Counted from the stretch's first letter, positions 1 to 7,699 are shown. The stretch is DNA of 64,000 bases from Marinisporobacter sp. (GCA_025210395.1 JAOARV010000048.1:1-64000), one strand, 5' to 3'. Made by a program: numbers and translations. Notes: a model not told the origin generated them from the sequence alone.

Positions 1-64
1 GCAACATTCTTTTTATCAATCTCTGTTTTTCTTCTATTGAATATCTTTTATTGTTTTTTGCCAT
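1..64 (-). CDS. IS transposase OrfA-type N-terminus (partial, runs off window)
   Basis: Reading leftward from an ATG at 64 gives a start MAKNNKRYSIEEKQRLIKRM, preceded by a good ribosome binding site (GAAGGAG, about 73-80 read on the minus strand). A short basic N-terminus followed by an E-E-K-x-x-L-I-K-R-M helix resembles the helix-turn-helix OrfA of IS3-type elements. Only 21 codons are inside the window, so the family is a guess. The sequence on its upstream side, about 100-136, may be the outer end of the element, because a coiled-coil reading frame begins abruptly just beyond it. Confidence 0.5.
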   Translation of the reverse strand, partial: MAKNNKRYSIEEKQRLIKRML

Positions 65-138
65 AGGTTTAATCTCCTTCTTTATTTTTATTCGAGAATA
101 TCATTAATTTTCTCCTACGACAACTATCTTACCACAGG

Positions 139-753
139 GGGGGAGGGAAATATCTCAATAGGTTACAAAAACTAAATCAAACTCATGATATAAAAATGAA
201 TGAATTAAAGCAGAAATACAAGGATAGATTTCAAGAACTAGATAAAACATATAATGCAAAGATGAATGAGTTGACTGAAAGAGAAAAGATTATAAATATA
301 AAATATCAAGAGCTAATGAAAAAGCTAGAGCAGAAACACAATAATAAATTTAAAGAAATGGAAGAAATGGAATGTCATTTAAATGATATATTAGAAAAGA
401 AAAAAATTGAAATTAGTATAATAGAAGAAAAGTATAGTAAATATCAGAGTAAAATTGAAAAATTTAAGGAAGAAGTATTTTACTATCAAGATAAAATTAC
501 CAGTCAAAAAAAAGAATATAATAAATTAGTATTAATAAATGAAGAGATAGTGCAGGAAGTAGAAAATAGAAAAAGGTTAGAAGAAAAGACTAAAAGAAAT
601 AAATTAATGAGTACAGAAAATGTAAATTACATGGAACGAAAAAATAAAGAAATGAAAATCAAAAATTTGAAGAAAAGAATAAATGAGTTTGCACATCTTC
701 CTCATATTAGAGATAAATATAAAAAAGAATTAGAAGATTTGTTAGAAAATTAA
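139..753 (+). pseudogene. 5'-truncated coiled-coil protein, probably cut by the IS
   Basis: The first ATG (196) has no ribosome binding site. The same frame stays open leftward to the putative IS boundary near 137 and already has coiled-coil character there (YLNRLQKLNQTHDIK precedes the ATG). The product is almost wholly charged heptad-type sequence rich in K, E, I and L, with no signal peptide or membrane segment, and ends with a short basic tail. I infer a longer gene whose 5' part was displaced by the insertion sequence. Function is not recognisable; long coiled coils of this type occur in phage and defence loci as well as in structural proteins. An intact gene translated from 196 is possible but would lack a visible start signal. 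Confidence 0.55.
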
Positions 754-778
754 ATACAAAGTTATCTAGATGTAGAGA

Positions 779-934
779 ATGGACAATAGAAAATTTCATA
801 GAATGTTGAACGGTATTCAAATTATTATGAGGCAAGCAGAGAAATGTAGTAATACAAGAGAATTTATTAGACTTGGAGAGGGATTATATAAATCTGTGAT
901 TGATTTTCATAAAACCCTTACTGATCATACTTAA
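779..934 (+). CDS. Small hypothetical protein, 51 aa
   Basis: An ATG frame from 779 to a TAA at 932-934 encodes a mixed basic protein beginning MDNRKFHRMLNGIQIIMRQA and containing one Cys. Codon use looks like the neighbours. The ribosome binding site is weak. It follows the truncated coiled-coil gene by 25 bases and could be the last gene of the same decayed operon. It resembles nothing I can name. Confidence 0.35.
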   Translation: MDNRKFHRMLNGIQIIMRQAEKCSNTREFIRLGEGLYKSVIDFHKTLTDHT

Positions 935-1274
935 ATGTAGAAATCTATCAAGGCTAAAATACATTGATAGATTGAGCCGCGATAGATTTTCCAAAAACTA
1001 TTATTAAATTTATTTATGAAAAAGACGACTATGCTTTAAAAATTGAACAATAGCTGGTTAGAGAAATGTCTATGAACGAAAAAGCAGTGGATTGAATTAT
1101 TAAAAGGTTATTTTGAATTTTAATGTTTAAGTGTTGTGGTTGCTTTTAAAAATAAGCCAGTATACCTACTGGTTTTAAATATCAATCATAATTTCTGTTT
1201 TAGAAATACTGATAAAAATTTTTTGGTTTTGTTGCTAAAGTAGAAACAATAACATATACTATGAGGTAGGAGGG
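935..1274. other. Non-coding or decayed stretch with a perfect inverted repeat
   Basis: No convincing gene is present. A perfect 10-bp inverted repeat (AATCTATCAA at 942-951, TTGATAGATT at 964-973) forms a hairpin with a 12-base loop; no T-run follows, so it is not an ordinary terminator. Short open fragments such as FIYEKDDYALKIEQ before a stop near 1051 suggest gene debris. The ribosome binding site of the next gene lies at about 1266-1272. Confidence 0.4.
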
Positions 1275-1613
1275 ATGATTATGAAAACCATTGGTGAAAG
1301 AATAAAAGAATTAAGAGAAGCAAAAGGGTTAAACTCTAAAGAAATTGCAAATATGCTTGATATAAATACATCTACCTATAGTAAATTAGAAAATAATAAA
1401 AAATCTATTGGTGTATTAGAACTTAGAAAAATAACAGAGTATTTTTCAGTAAGTGCAGATTATATACTAGGAACTAACAAGCCTGAAGCGGATATGGTTA
1501 TGTATATGAAGAGAGAAAAAAATATGTCTGAAGAAGATATTGAAGAAGTTCAAATGATTTTATCAATGATGGATGAAGCTATAACATTATTCAATATGAA
1601 AAAGCGAATATAG
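1275..1613 (+). CDS. XRE-family HTH regulator
   Basis: A helix-turn-helix domain occupies about residues 5-65 (IGERIKELREAKGL, then SKEIANMLDINTSTYSKLE, ending in the usual SADYILG). The remaining 45 residues are acidic and helical and probably dimerise. AGGAGG sits just upstream; ATG at 1275 or 1281 both fit. Three bases separate it from the next gene, an ImmA/IrrE-type metallopeptidase. In known XRE/ImmA pairs the regulator is a repressor cleaved by the peptidase on a stress or element-induction signal, so that relation is the likely one here. DNA target and signal are not visible. Confidence 0.85.
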   Translation: MIMKTIGERIKELREAKGLNSKEIANMLDINTSTYSKLENNKKSIGVLELRKITEYFSVSADYILGTNKPEADMVMYMKREKNMSEEDIEEVQMILSMMDEAITLFNMKKRI

Positions 1614-1625
1614 TAGGTGAAACTT

Positions 1626-2501
1626 ATGTTAAAGAGAGAAGAGATAGATAAAATTGAAAAAAAAGCACTTCAGCATAGAAAAATGAATGACTTAGGCATT
1701 GAATCTCCGATAGGAAATAAAATATTTGATATTATAGAGAATCAATATGATTCTTTTCTTTTATTATATCCTTTAAAATCTGAAAATATTGCTGGCTTTA
1801 CAAGAAAACAAGGAGAGTTTATTCAGGTTTTTATAAATACTAGTTTTGATAAAGGATTTCAAAATTTTGCTTGTGCTCATGAATTATATCATCTTATCCA
1901 ATTTCAAGAAAAAGAAATTGATAGTTTTATAGTATGTAGCAATAAAGATATTTCAGAAACTTTAGATGAAGAGAATATGCATCAGGAGGAATTGAAAGCC
2001 AATTATTTTGCTGCTGCTTTTTTGTTGCCTAAAGAGATTGTAGTAGAGAGATTTAAAAAAATAGAAGAATCATATTATTCTGAAGAAGATTTTATTTTAG
2101 AAATAATTAAATTACAGTATCAATATGAAGTTCCTTTTAAAACTATATTAAAGAGGCTTAAGGAGTTACAAATAATTAATGGAATACAATATGGAAAATT
2201 AAAAATATATGAAGAACATATTATAGAGTATTGTAAAATGATGGATGAATCCGTTTATAATAATATCGAAACCTTGGAATCTCCTGATACAAGAAAATAT
2301 CATACATTAAATGTACCAAAGACTGCAGCAGATGTTTATAAAAATAACATCATATCTTTTAGCAAGTTGGAGAGTATAATTAATAAATATGATAAGAAAA
2401 TCACAGATTTTAATATAAATAAGCCTCAAATTAAGCCTATTAATATTGATTTCTCTAGTTTTGGAATTGGAGATGATGATGATGATGATGAAGAGAATTA
2501 A
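1626..2501 (+). CDS. ImmA/IrrE-type zinc metallopeptidase
   Basis: The zinc-binding HExxH motif is seen in CAHELYHLIQFQ about residues 83-94, with a downstream ELKANYFAAAFLLP segment supplying the usual Glu and the conserved hydrophobic helix. This is the signature of the ImmA/IrrE (DUF955) family, which cleaves XRE repressors. I choose the ATG at 1626 because AGGTG lies at the right distance; a GTG at 1617 in frame is the alternative. The C-terminal 100 residues are not conserved in the family as I know it and end in six Asp codons made by a GAT repeat that also holds the start of the next gene. Co-transcription with the XRE gene is certain from spacing. Confidence 0.85.
   Translation: MLKREEIDKIEKKALQHRKMNDLGIESPIGNKIFDIIENQYDSFLLLYPLKSENIAGFTRKQGEFIQVFINTSFDKGFQNFACAHELYHLIQFQEKEIDSFIVCSNKDISETLDEENMHQEELKANYFAAAFLLPKEIVVERFKKIEESYYSEEDFILEIIKLQYQYEVPFKTILKRLKELQIINGIQYGKLKIYEEHIIEYCKMMDESVYNNIETLESPDTRKYHTLNVPKTAADVYKNNIISFSKLESIINKYDKKITDFNINKPQIKPINIDFSSFGIGDDDDDDEEN
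2472..2490 (+). repeat. (GAT)n trinucleotide run joining two genes
   Basis: Six GAT units read as Asp in the upstream frame and as six ATG codons in the downstream frame, with GGAATTGGAG just upstream as a usable ribosome binding site. The two genes overlap by 29 bases. Change in unit number would alter both proteins without shifting either frame. Confidence 0.85.
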
Positions 2502-3351
2502 ATCTCCAGTTCTTTTTGATGCGAATATATTTATGAACTTTAAAGGACAGTTAGAATTTTTATTTAGTTTATTTGACAATGTATTAATTCATAAACAGGT
2601 GATGGAAGAAGTTTTAGAGGAAACGATTAAAAATGAAATAGATTTAATTATAAAAGATAATGAGGCTGTGAAAATTGTAGAAGATAGTATAATAAAAGGA
2701 GATGTAGAAAAAAGGCTCTTTGAAGAATGTGACAAGGAATTAAAAGATACTTTTAATATTAAAGATTCTAAAGATTTAGGAGAATATAAGACCTTATTAT
2801 ATGCAAAGTTTAATGGGATAAAATTATTATCTTCCCAAGATACAACTGTTTGGAGATTTGTAACAGAATCTACATATTTTAATGATGTTGATTGTATTAC
2901 TATTCAAGATTTGGCTTATTTAATTTATTTAAATGCTGATAAAAAGAAAGATAGAAGATTGGGGAAAAGTTTATACAATTACTTCGGAAGAAAAGAACAT
3001 TCATTTGATAGTTTTAAAAGATATATGGAGAGAAATAATAATGAAATTCCTAAATATATTGAATTTGAAAATGTTAGAATAGAAAATTACAATCAATTAG
3101 TTGAAGGATATGCTGAGTTTTATAGTAAAGAGAGATTTGGTAGTAAGAAAGAAATAGAAAGAGAAATAGTAAATACTGCAAGAAATAATTTAGATACATG
3201 TATAAATTGCTTATATTCAAGGATAAATAAAAGAAATATTGATTACAATAATAGGATTTGTAGCTTAAAGTGTAATTTATCTGATGATAAATGCTTAGAA
3301 GTAAGAGAAGATTTTTCAGAGAATATAAGGAAAAGAACAGTAGAATATTAG
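2473..3351 (+). CDS. PIN-like domain protein, possible nuclease effector
   Basis: The protein begins with six consecutive Met codons (2473-2490) produced by the GAT repeat that encodes the poly-Asp tail of the preceding gene, so initiation could occur at several adjacent ATGs. After them comes PVLFDANIFMNF, a typical PIN first strand with its Asp, then an acidic pair in DSKDLGEYKTLLYAKFNGI and a third in LLSSQD: the spacing expected for the metal-binding residues of a PIN RNase. The C-terminal 150 residues hold four scattered Cys and no recognised domain. As third gene after XRE and ImmA it could be the effector of a toxin or defence cassette. That role is inference. Confidence 0.6.
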   Translation: MMMMMMKRIKSPVLFDANIFMNFKGQLEFLFSLFDNVLIHKQVMEEVLEETIKNEIDLIIKDNEAVKIVEDSIIKGDVEKRLFEECDKELKDTFNIKDSKDLGEYKTLLYAKFNGIKLLSSQDTTVWRFVTESTYFNDVDCITIQDLAYLIYLNADKKKDRRLGKSLYNYFGRKEHSFDSFKRYMERNNNEIPKYIEFENVRIENYNQLVEGYAEFYSKERFGSKKEIEREIVNTARNNLDTCINCLYSRINKRNIDYNNRICSLKCNLSDDKCLEVREDFSENIRKRTVEY

Positions 3352-3395
3352 TTGAATTTTAAATGGTGTTAATTTGCTCGATAATATATAAAAAT

Positions 3396-3430
3396 AAAAA
3401 CACTTCATTCAATGAAGTGTTTTTATTTTT
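3396..3430. terminator. Bidirectional terminator
   Basis: A long perfect stem (AAAAACACTTCATT pairing with AATGAAGTGTTTTT) with T-runs on both sides separates the PIN gene from the convergent Cys-rich gene. Confidence 0.85.
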
Positions 3431-3436
3431 ATATAA

Positions 3437-4399
3437 TTATTCTGTACATTCACTAATAGGCTGTTCTGCTATTGGAGATGGTTCTGAACATCTACAAGGG
3501 TGTTTTCTGTCGATTTGATCTGGGAATAATTGTGGGAATGTTGAGCATATTGGAGCCGTTTCAGCTGATAGATTAGGGAATCCAGTAGATAATACACAAA
3601 GCTGAACAGGAACAACAATTTTTTTCTCACAAGTTACACATAATGCAATAATTAGATTTGCAGATACACGGCCTGTTACTGGACAGATGACAATATCTCT
3701 CATGATACTATTTGTTGCTAATCTTGTTTCACAACTTAAATTGCAGAATTCAGCAAAGCGTGGAAGGAATGCTGTATTGAAAACAGATGGCATACATAAT
3801 TCGAAGAAATTAGTTAGAACGATAGGTGAACATTCTCTTGCAATTGGTACATTGGCATATAGTGTTACTTGACATTGCTTGTCACAATCATCAGTAAATA
3901 ATGCATCGATTTCTACAACTACATCACCTGTAATCTTAACATTTTGAGTACCAAAGATGGGTGTACCTTTAAATTCTTCATCGCAGTCTTGTGTATTTGT
4001 ATATAATAATTTTTCAGAAGCAGTTCCATCAGGACCTATTACTGTAACAGTTTTCCCACATTCATCTTCTACAAATTCAGCTCCAGAAATAGTTGTTTCA
4101 GGTTTTACGATTAAGTTTCTTTCATCATTAATATTAGATGGATTAAAGAATTTTCTACATCTAATATCTAAAATCCTAGTAATTCTTGCACCTCTTCCTA
4201 AAGCAGGTCTGAATTCTTGACCTGATACAGTTCTTAATCCTTGTAAATTGAATAGTGCAGCATCGTAAACCTTTTGAACATATAAGGATTCAGCTCGAAC
4301 CTTTCTAAGTGTTCCATCAAATTCACATCCAGTATTTGCAGTACAACATTTATCACCAAGGGCCATGGTAAGTGGTCCAGAATTTTGATTACATGCCAT
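3437..4399 (-). CDS. Cys-rich hypothetical protein, possible spore-surface component
   Basis: This 320-residue protein has about 24 Cys spread along its length, starts MACNQNSGPLTMALGDKCC and ends in a Cys/Pro-rich tail (PCRCSEPSPIAEQPISECTE). It has no signal peptide and no membrane segment; the middle is beta-rich and Thr/Val-rich. A strong AAAGGGGG site precedes the ATG. Such signal-less, Cys-rich proteins in spore formers are often coat or exosporium proteins made in the mother cell and cross-linked through disulfides, so that is my guess, but I recognise no named family. It is monocistronic, bounded by a shared terminator on one side and a divergent gene on the other. Confidence 0.6.
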   Translation of the reverse strand: MACNQNSGPLTMALGDKCCTANTGCEFDGTLRKVRAESLYVQKVYDAALFNLQGLRTVSGQEFRPALGRGARITRILDIRCRKFFNPSNINDERNLIVKPETTISGAEFVEDECGKTVTVIGPDGTASEKLLYTNTQDCDEEFKGTPIFGTQNVKITGDVVVEIDALFTDDCDKQCQVTLYANVPIARECSPIVLTNFFELCMPSVFNTAFLPRFAEFCNLSCETRLATNSIMRDIVICPVTGRVSANLIIALCVTCEKKIVVPVQLCVLSTGFPNLSAETAPICSTFPQLFPDQIDRKHPCRCSEPSPIAEQPISECTE

Positions 4400-4577
4400 A
4401 ATAGCAACCCCCTTTTATTTTTCTCTTACAAACCTCTCTTACACTGCTAGTATATTCATTTTGAAAATTATCTGTTACACTTTTGATATAAATTTGTCAT
4501 ATATTCTTTTATATTTAAATATGATAGTACGAAAGAGGGTTTAATTTTAATCAATTTGTGTTCAGGATGGTGAGAAT

Positions 4578-5936
4578 ATGTCCTTTGCAAATCAACGAAA
4601 TGTCTTAATTCACGATCGCCTAGGAAATTTATATAATTTTCAATGGCATAAAGAAAAAGTTATATATACGCATTTTGATAAGTACTTAAAAGAATATACA
4701 TCAGATGTATTTGTAGATGATTGTACGCTGGAATATGATGCAGTCATAGATGAAGAAAATATTGTATATTTTGGGTATCAAAGAAAAGATGGAAAACTAG
4801 TTTTAATGTCTTTAGAAAATGGTTTTTGGCATGAAAATATTTTAGGAGGAGATCATACACTCAATATACTCAATTTAAATTTATTTATATACAAACAAAA
4901 AGTACATATGATTTATTGTATACCTGCAAATGAAAGTGATATGTGTTATAGAATATATCATCACTATTATAACGACCAAGAGTGGAAAACTTTTGTGGTG
5001 CAGGATATCAAGAGAAAAAATCTATTGAATTCATTTCAAATTATCAAAAATGAAGAGATATTGATGTTAGGATTTTATGATTTTTTAAAGGACCAGGAGC
5101 AAATTTATATAAAGGAATTTGACTTAGAAAAGGAACAATGGAAAAATTCTATAGAAATTACTTCGAGTTCTAAGGAAAAACTATATCTAGATATGTTTGT
5201 GGAAAAAAATAGGATATTGCATGTAGCTTATTCAGAATATGTTGAGGGAAATCTTGTTATTAAATATGAAAAATATAAATTTGAAAACAATCAAATCAAA
5301 AAGCTGATAGAAAAAATATTGTCTAATCCTTCAAATTGTTCTTATGCTACTTTTGTTAAACAGAATGAAAAACTTTGGGTGATATGGACGGAGTATGAAC
5401 AAGTAGTTAGCTGTTTTACAGAGGATAATGGGAAAACATGGAGTGAGCCTTATTTATGGAAAGAATCAAAAACAATAGATTTTTTTAGGTACAAATTCAA
5501 TACAAATGCACAGGAAATAAAAGCTGGATATGAGCTGAATTATACGTTTGGTAAGGGTTATCCTGAATTTTCATTTATAGGGTTTGGTTTCCTTGAGAAT
5601 GTAGATCAAATACCTCTGAAAATAGGTTCTAATAAAAAATTAGAAGATATGACAAGGAAGAAAAAAGTAAATCATAAGGAGACAAAGGCTAAAGAAATAA
5701 AAACTAAAGAAAAAGAAATTAAAAGGGAGAATATTTTTGGAAAAGAACTACATGTATTACAAAAGCAGATAAAATTATTAGAGGAAAAAATAGATGAAAA
5801 ATTCAAGCGTATAGAAGCCTTGGGGAATCAAATTGAAACCATAGAAGAGAAGTTAAAAAGATTTGATGAAGTAGAAGAAACAGTGAAGCATATGGATGAA
5901 TATCTTAAAAGAAAGAGAAGAGGCTTTTTTAGATAA
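4578..5936 (+). CDS. Propeller-like repeat protein with C-terminal coiled coil
   Basis: The first 350 residues alternate short beta strands and aromatic/acidic turns with BNR-like fragments (EDNGKTWSEPYLW near residue 283, and several H-x-x-Y/F strands), which suggests a beta-propeller. A Lys/Glu-rich linker follows, then about 70 residues of heptad sequence (LHVLQKQIKLLEEKIDEKF onward) and a basic C-terminus RKRRGFFR. There is no signal peptide. GGATGGTGAG provides a start signal for the ATG. The gene diverges from the Cys-rich gene and may share sporulation timing; function is unknown. Confidence 0.6.
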   Translation: MSFANQRNVLIHDRLGNLYNFQWHKEKVIYTHFDKYLKEYTSDVFVDDCTLEYDAVIDEENIVYFGYQRKDGKLVLMSLENGFWHENILGGDHTLNILNLNLFIYKQKVHMIYCIPANESDMCYRIYHHYYNDQEWKTFVVQDIKRKNLLNSFQIIKNEEILMLGFYDFLKDQEQIYIKEFDLEKEQWKNSIEITSSSKEKLYLDMFVEKNRILHVAYSEYVEGNLVIKYEKYKFENNQIKKLIEKILSNPSNCSYATFVKQNEKLWVIWTEYEQVVSCFTEDNGKTWSEPYLWKESKTIDFFRYKFNTNAQEIKAGYELNYTFGKGYPEFSFIGFGFLENVDQIPLKIGSNKKLEDMTRKKKVNHKETKAKEIKTKEKEIKRENIFGKELHVLQKQIKLLEEKIDEKFKRIEALGNQIETIEEKLKRFDEVEETVKHMDEYLKRKRRGFFR

Positions 5937-5951
5937 AAAAATCAAAAAATA

Positions 5952-5992
5952 GAAAGGACGCTTATGTTAGTGGCGTCCTTTCGTGTTATTTT
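5952..5992 (+). terminator. Rho-independent terminator
   Basis: GAAAGGACGC (5952-5961) pairs with GCGTCCTTTC (5973-5982), followed by a T-rich tract; it ends the propeller-like gene. The following 180 bases up to the tRNA remnant hold nothing I can identify. Confidence 0.85.
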
Positions 5993-6179
5993 ATGTCTTT
6001 TTCATTCTTTATAGTTTCGTTTGGAAGTTATTTGAAAATTTTTTTGCTAGATTGTAATATTTTATATTTCTTATAGAAATAATTTACAGCACTCGAGAGC
6101 TAATGATTGCTAAGGGTTCCTTAAAATCTGGACAATAGTTAGGTTTGATTCATGAAAATACTTCCTTTGTATATAAAAA

Positions 6180-6204
6180 AACTCAAGGTTAATTACCTTG
6201 AGTT
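6180..6204 (-). terminator. Stranded terminator of tRNA-Leu(CAA)
   Basis: AACTCAAGGT/ACCTTGAGTT hairpin followed, on the minus strand, by a T-run. It lies just beyond the tRNA 3' remnant, so it is the ancestral terminator of the tRNA gene, now about 8.6 kb away from it because of the prophage. Confidence 0.8.
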
Positions 6205-6209
6205 AAACT

Positions 6210-6267
6210 TGGTGCCGAAGGCGGGGGTCGAACCCGCACGATATTTCTACCACTGGATTTTGAGTCC
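6210..6267 (-). pseudogene. attL: displaced 3' part of tRNA-Leu(CAA)
   Basis: Identical over 58 bp to the 3' part of the intact tRNA at 14785-14871 (anticodon loop through CCA). It lacks the 5' half and diverges from the tRNA at 6268. It is the original 3' end of the gene, pushed away when the phage supplied a replacement copy. Confidence 0.95.
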
Positions 6268-6277
6268 TTATTACATC

Positions 6278-6358
6278 ATTAGAAAACCCTTGAAACGTTG
6301 AAAAATCAACGTTTTTATTTTTGGGCTTCTAACGGTATGATTAGAAAAATATTAGAAG
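6278..6358 (+). repeat. Left integrase arm-type repeats
   Basis: ATTAGAA(A/G) occurs at 6278-6285, 6340-6347 and 6351-6358, with an inverted copy (TTAGAAGC on the minus strand) near 6325. The same octamer is found three times at the other end of the element. Tyrosine integrases bind such arm sites; the assignment is inference from position and repetition. Confidence 0.55.
6293..6318 (+). terminator. Hairpin next to attL
   Basis: AAACGTTGA (6293-6301) and TCAACGTTT (6306-6314) form a perfect stem with a four-base loop, followed by TTATTTTT. In the circular phage it would stop transcription passing through attP from the integrase gene. Confidence 0.7.
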
Positions 6359-6426
6359 AAAAAAGGCGTATATTTCAATGGTTTGGGTATGCTTGAATAT
6401 TACTAAAATTGAATAAATATTACATA

Positions 6427-6474
6427 TTGTTAAATTTTGTCGAAAATGGTATAATGTATATAGAACGCACGTTC
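6427..6474 (+). promoter_or_regulatory. Promoter overlapped by a LexA-type SOS box
   Basis: TTGTTA (6427-6432), a 17-base spacer and TATAAT (6450-6455) form a promoter; GAACGCACGTTC (6463-6474) sits at the expected start of transcription. It fits the Firmicute LexA core GAAC-N4-GTTC with the preferred R-N-R-Y centre. LexA bound there would block the promoter until DNA damage. The promoter points to the 28-residue peptide. Confidence 0.75.
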
Positions 6475-6505
6475 GGAAAAAAGTTATACTAGGGGGGCTT
6501 TTTTT

Positions 6506-6592
6506 ATGAAAGAGATAAAAACTAATGAAAAGGTTTTCGAATTTAAGTTTAAAGGAATTGTATATAAAAATATTAAATATAAAAAAAAATAA
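6506..6592 (+). CDS. 28-aa basic micropeptide under SOS control
   Basis: A very strong ribosome binding site (AGGGGGG, 6491-6497) precedes an ATG that encodes a 28-residue basic peptide starting MKEIKTNEKVFEFKFKGIVY and ending in three Lys. Alternating Phe/Lys and Val/Tyr suggest a short beta-hairpin. It lies between the SOS promoter and the 3' end of the convergent repressor gene. By analogy with induction of other temperate filamentous phages, it could be an antirepressor; nothing in the sequence proves this. Its small size means it would be missed by usual gene callers. Confidence 0.6.
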   Translation: MKEIKTNEKVFEFKFKGIVYKNIKYKKK

Positions 6593-6614
6593 CGACCTTA
6601 ATGGTTGTTATTTT
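6578..6614. terminator. Bidirectional terminator between micropeptide and repressor
   Basis: AAAATAACGACC and GGTTGTTATTTT pair (one G-T) with A-runs and T-runs on both flanks. It ends the SOS transcript and the convergent repressor transcript. Confidence 0.75.
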
Positions 6615-6960
6615 TTATTTTGTCTATAGTTTCTAGTATTTCTCTAATGTCTTCTGGTGTAAATCCTTTTTCTTTTGCTATTTTGTTTACTTTTAGATAT
6701 TCAATGCCTATATCTCTTAATTCTTTGGGTAGTTCTTCACCTTCTAGTATTGCCAGTTCTTCACTTTCTGTCCTGCCTAGTAAGTAATCAGTAGTGCAGT
6801 CAAATATATCAGCTAATTTATTTAATGTAATAGCATCAGGTATGCGTATACCTTTTTCATAATGACTATATGCACTTTGTGAAATTTCTAGCTTTTGAGC
6901 CATATCACTTTGTAACAATTTTTTACTCTTTCTCAATTTTTTCAATCTCTCATTCAACAT
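6598..6960 (-). CDS. XRE-family phage repressor
   Basis: The 120-residue protein has an N-terminal HTH (MLNERLKKLRKSKKLLQSDM, then AQKLEISQSAYSHYEKG) ending in the family motif TDYLLGR, and an acidic C-terminal region that probably dimerises. It is the only minus-strand gene of the element and diverges from the structural operon across a 226-base region that carries a 17-bp palindrome on a consensus promoter. This is the classical layout of a lysogeny repressor. There is no peptidase domain, so release must come from elsewhere; the SOS-controlled micropeptide beside it is the obvious candidate. Confidence 0.85.
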   Translation of the reverse strand: MLNERLKKLRKSKKLLQSDMAQKLEISQSAYSHYEKGIRIPDAITLNKLADIFDCTTDYLLGRTESEELAILEGEELPKELRDIGIEYLKVNKIAKEKGFTPEDIREILETIDKIKNNNH

Positions 6961-7034
6961 ATATTCACCTCAGATATATTATATAACAAACTGTAATATA
7001 TTAAAATTAATATTACGAATTTATATATTTAGTC

Positions 7035-7081
7035 TTGACATATTACTGATTGTAATATATCATTATTACAATCAGTAATAT
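7035..7081 (+). promoter_or_regulatory. Main phage promoter with perfect palindromic operator
   Basis: TTGACA (7035-7040), 17 bases, TATCAT (7058-7063) form a near-consensus promoter. ATATTACTGATTGTAAT (7040-7056) is the exact reverse complement of 7065-7081, giving a 17-bp-arm palindrome centred on the -10 box. Further TGTAATA copies lie at 6992 and 7091, between the repressor and structural genes, as secondary half-sites. Binding by the XRE repressor would shut the structural operon. Confidence 0.85.
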
Positions 7082-7186
7082 ATTACGTTTTGTAATAAAC
7101 TCAATCAAGCCGATAGGGATATCAGACAGTATCCAGCCTGTATGGAAATTGATGGAGCTAGATAATACAGTAAGGAGGTTCTAAAA

Positions 7187-7387
7187 ATGGATGCATTACA
7201 AGCAACTGTAAAACATGAATTTAGATTCTTTGTATATCATGGCATTAGTGCCAAACTTGATTTAGCAATCGCTCAAAAGGATAGAAGTGAGTTAGAGCTA
7301 TTAAAGCAAATGGTAGAAGATTATTGCGAGAACTATGTTATTAGTGGGTCATTGTTACAGCGAAAACTTAAAATGTTAGAAAATTAA
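7187..7387 (+). CDS. Small phage protein, 66 aa, unknown
   Basis: First gene of the rightward phage operon, behind AAGGAGG. The protein is helical and mixed charge (LDLAIAQKDRSELELLKQMV), soluble, with two Cys-free halves except one Cys in the middle, and ends KLKMLEN. It lies 12 bases before the ssDNA-binding-type gene. No family recognised; genes of this size and place in other filamentous phages are regulators or replication helpers. Confidence 0.7.
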   Translation: MDALQATVKHEFRFFVYHGISAKLDLAIAQKDRSELELLKQMVEDYCENYVISGSLLQRKLKMLEN

Positions 7388-7399
7388 AGGAGGAGTTTT

Positions 7400-7699
7400 A
7401 TGGAAAAAGTAATCGTTAATGTTAGGAGTAAGAAAAAGCTAGATTTTGAAGCAAATGGAGACAAAATTCGTGGGGTTCAAGTTTGGTATGAGGAAAAAAC
7501 AGACAATAAAGATGTTGTTGGAGCTATGGTCAAGAAAGCTTTCATTCCTTGTGATAGTACTGGACAGGTGAATGATACTTTCAGTGGCATGTGTGAGAAA
7601 GTACCGGGAAATTATGAGGTTATCTTAAAGCCTGTAAGTACTGCAAAAGGTTATGATCTTAAAGTTATTGGATTCGCTGATTTAGAGAAGAAGAGTTAA
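7400..7699 (+). CDS. Probable ssDNA-binding protein (pV-like)
   Basis: A 99-residue, beta-rich, mildly basic protein with a strong AGGAGG site. It starts MEKVIVNVRSKKKLDFEANG, and alternation of hydrophobic and charged residues fits an OB-like fold. In filamentous phages the ssDNA-binding protein that coats the genome before packaging has this size and sits just before the coat genes, which is the position here. The assignment rests on size, fold impression and order rather than on a clear motif. Confidence 0.55.
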   Translation: MEKVIVNVRSKKKLDFEANGDKIRGVQVWYEEKTDNKDVVGAMVKKAFIPCDSTGQVNDTFSGMCEKVPGNYEVILKPVSTAKGYDLKVIGFADLEKKS

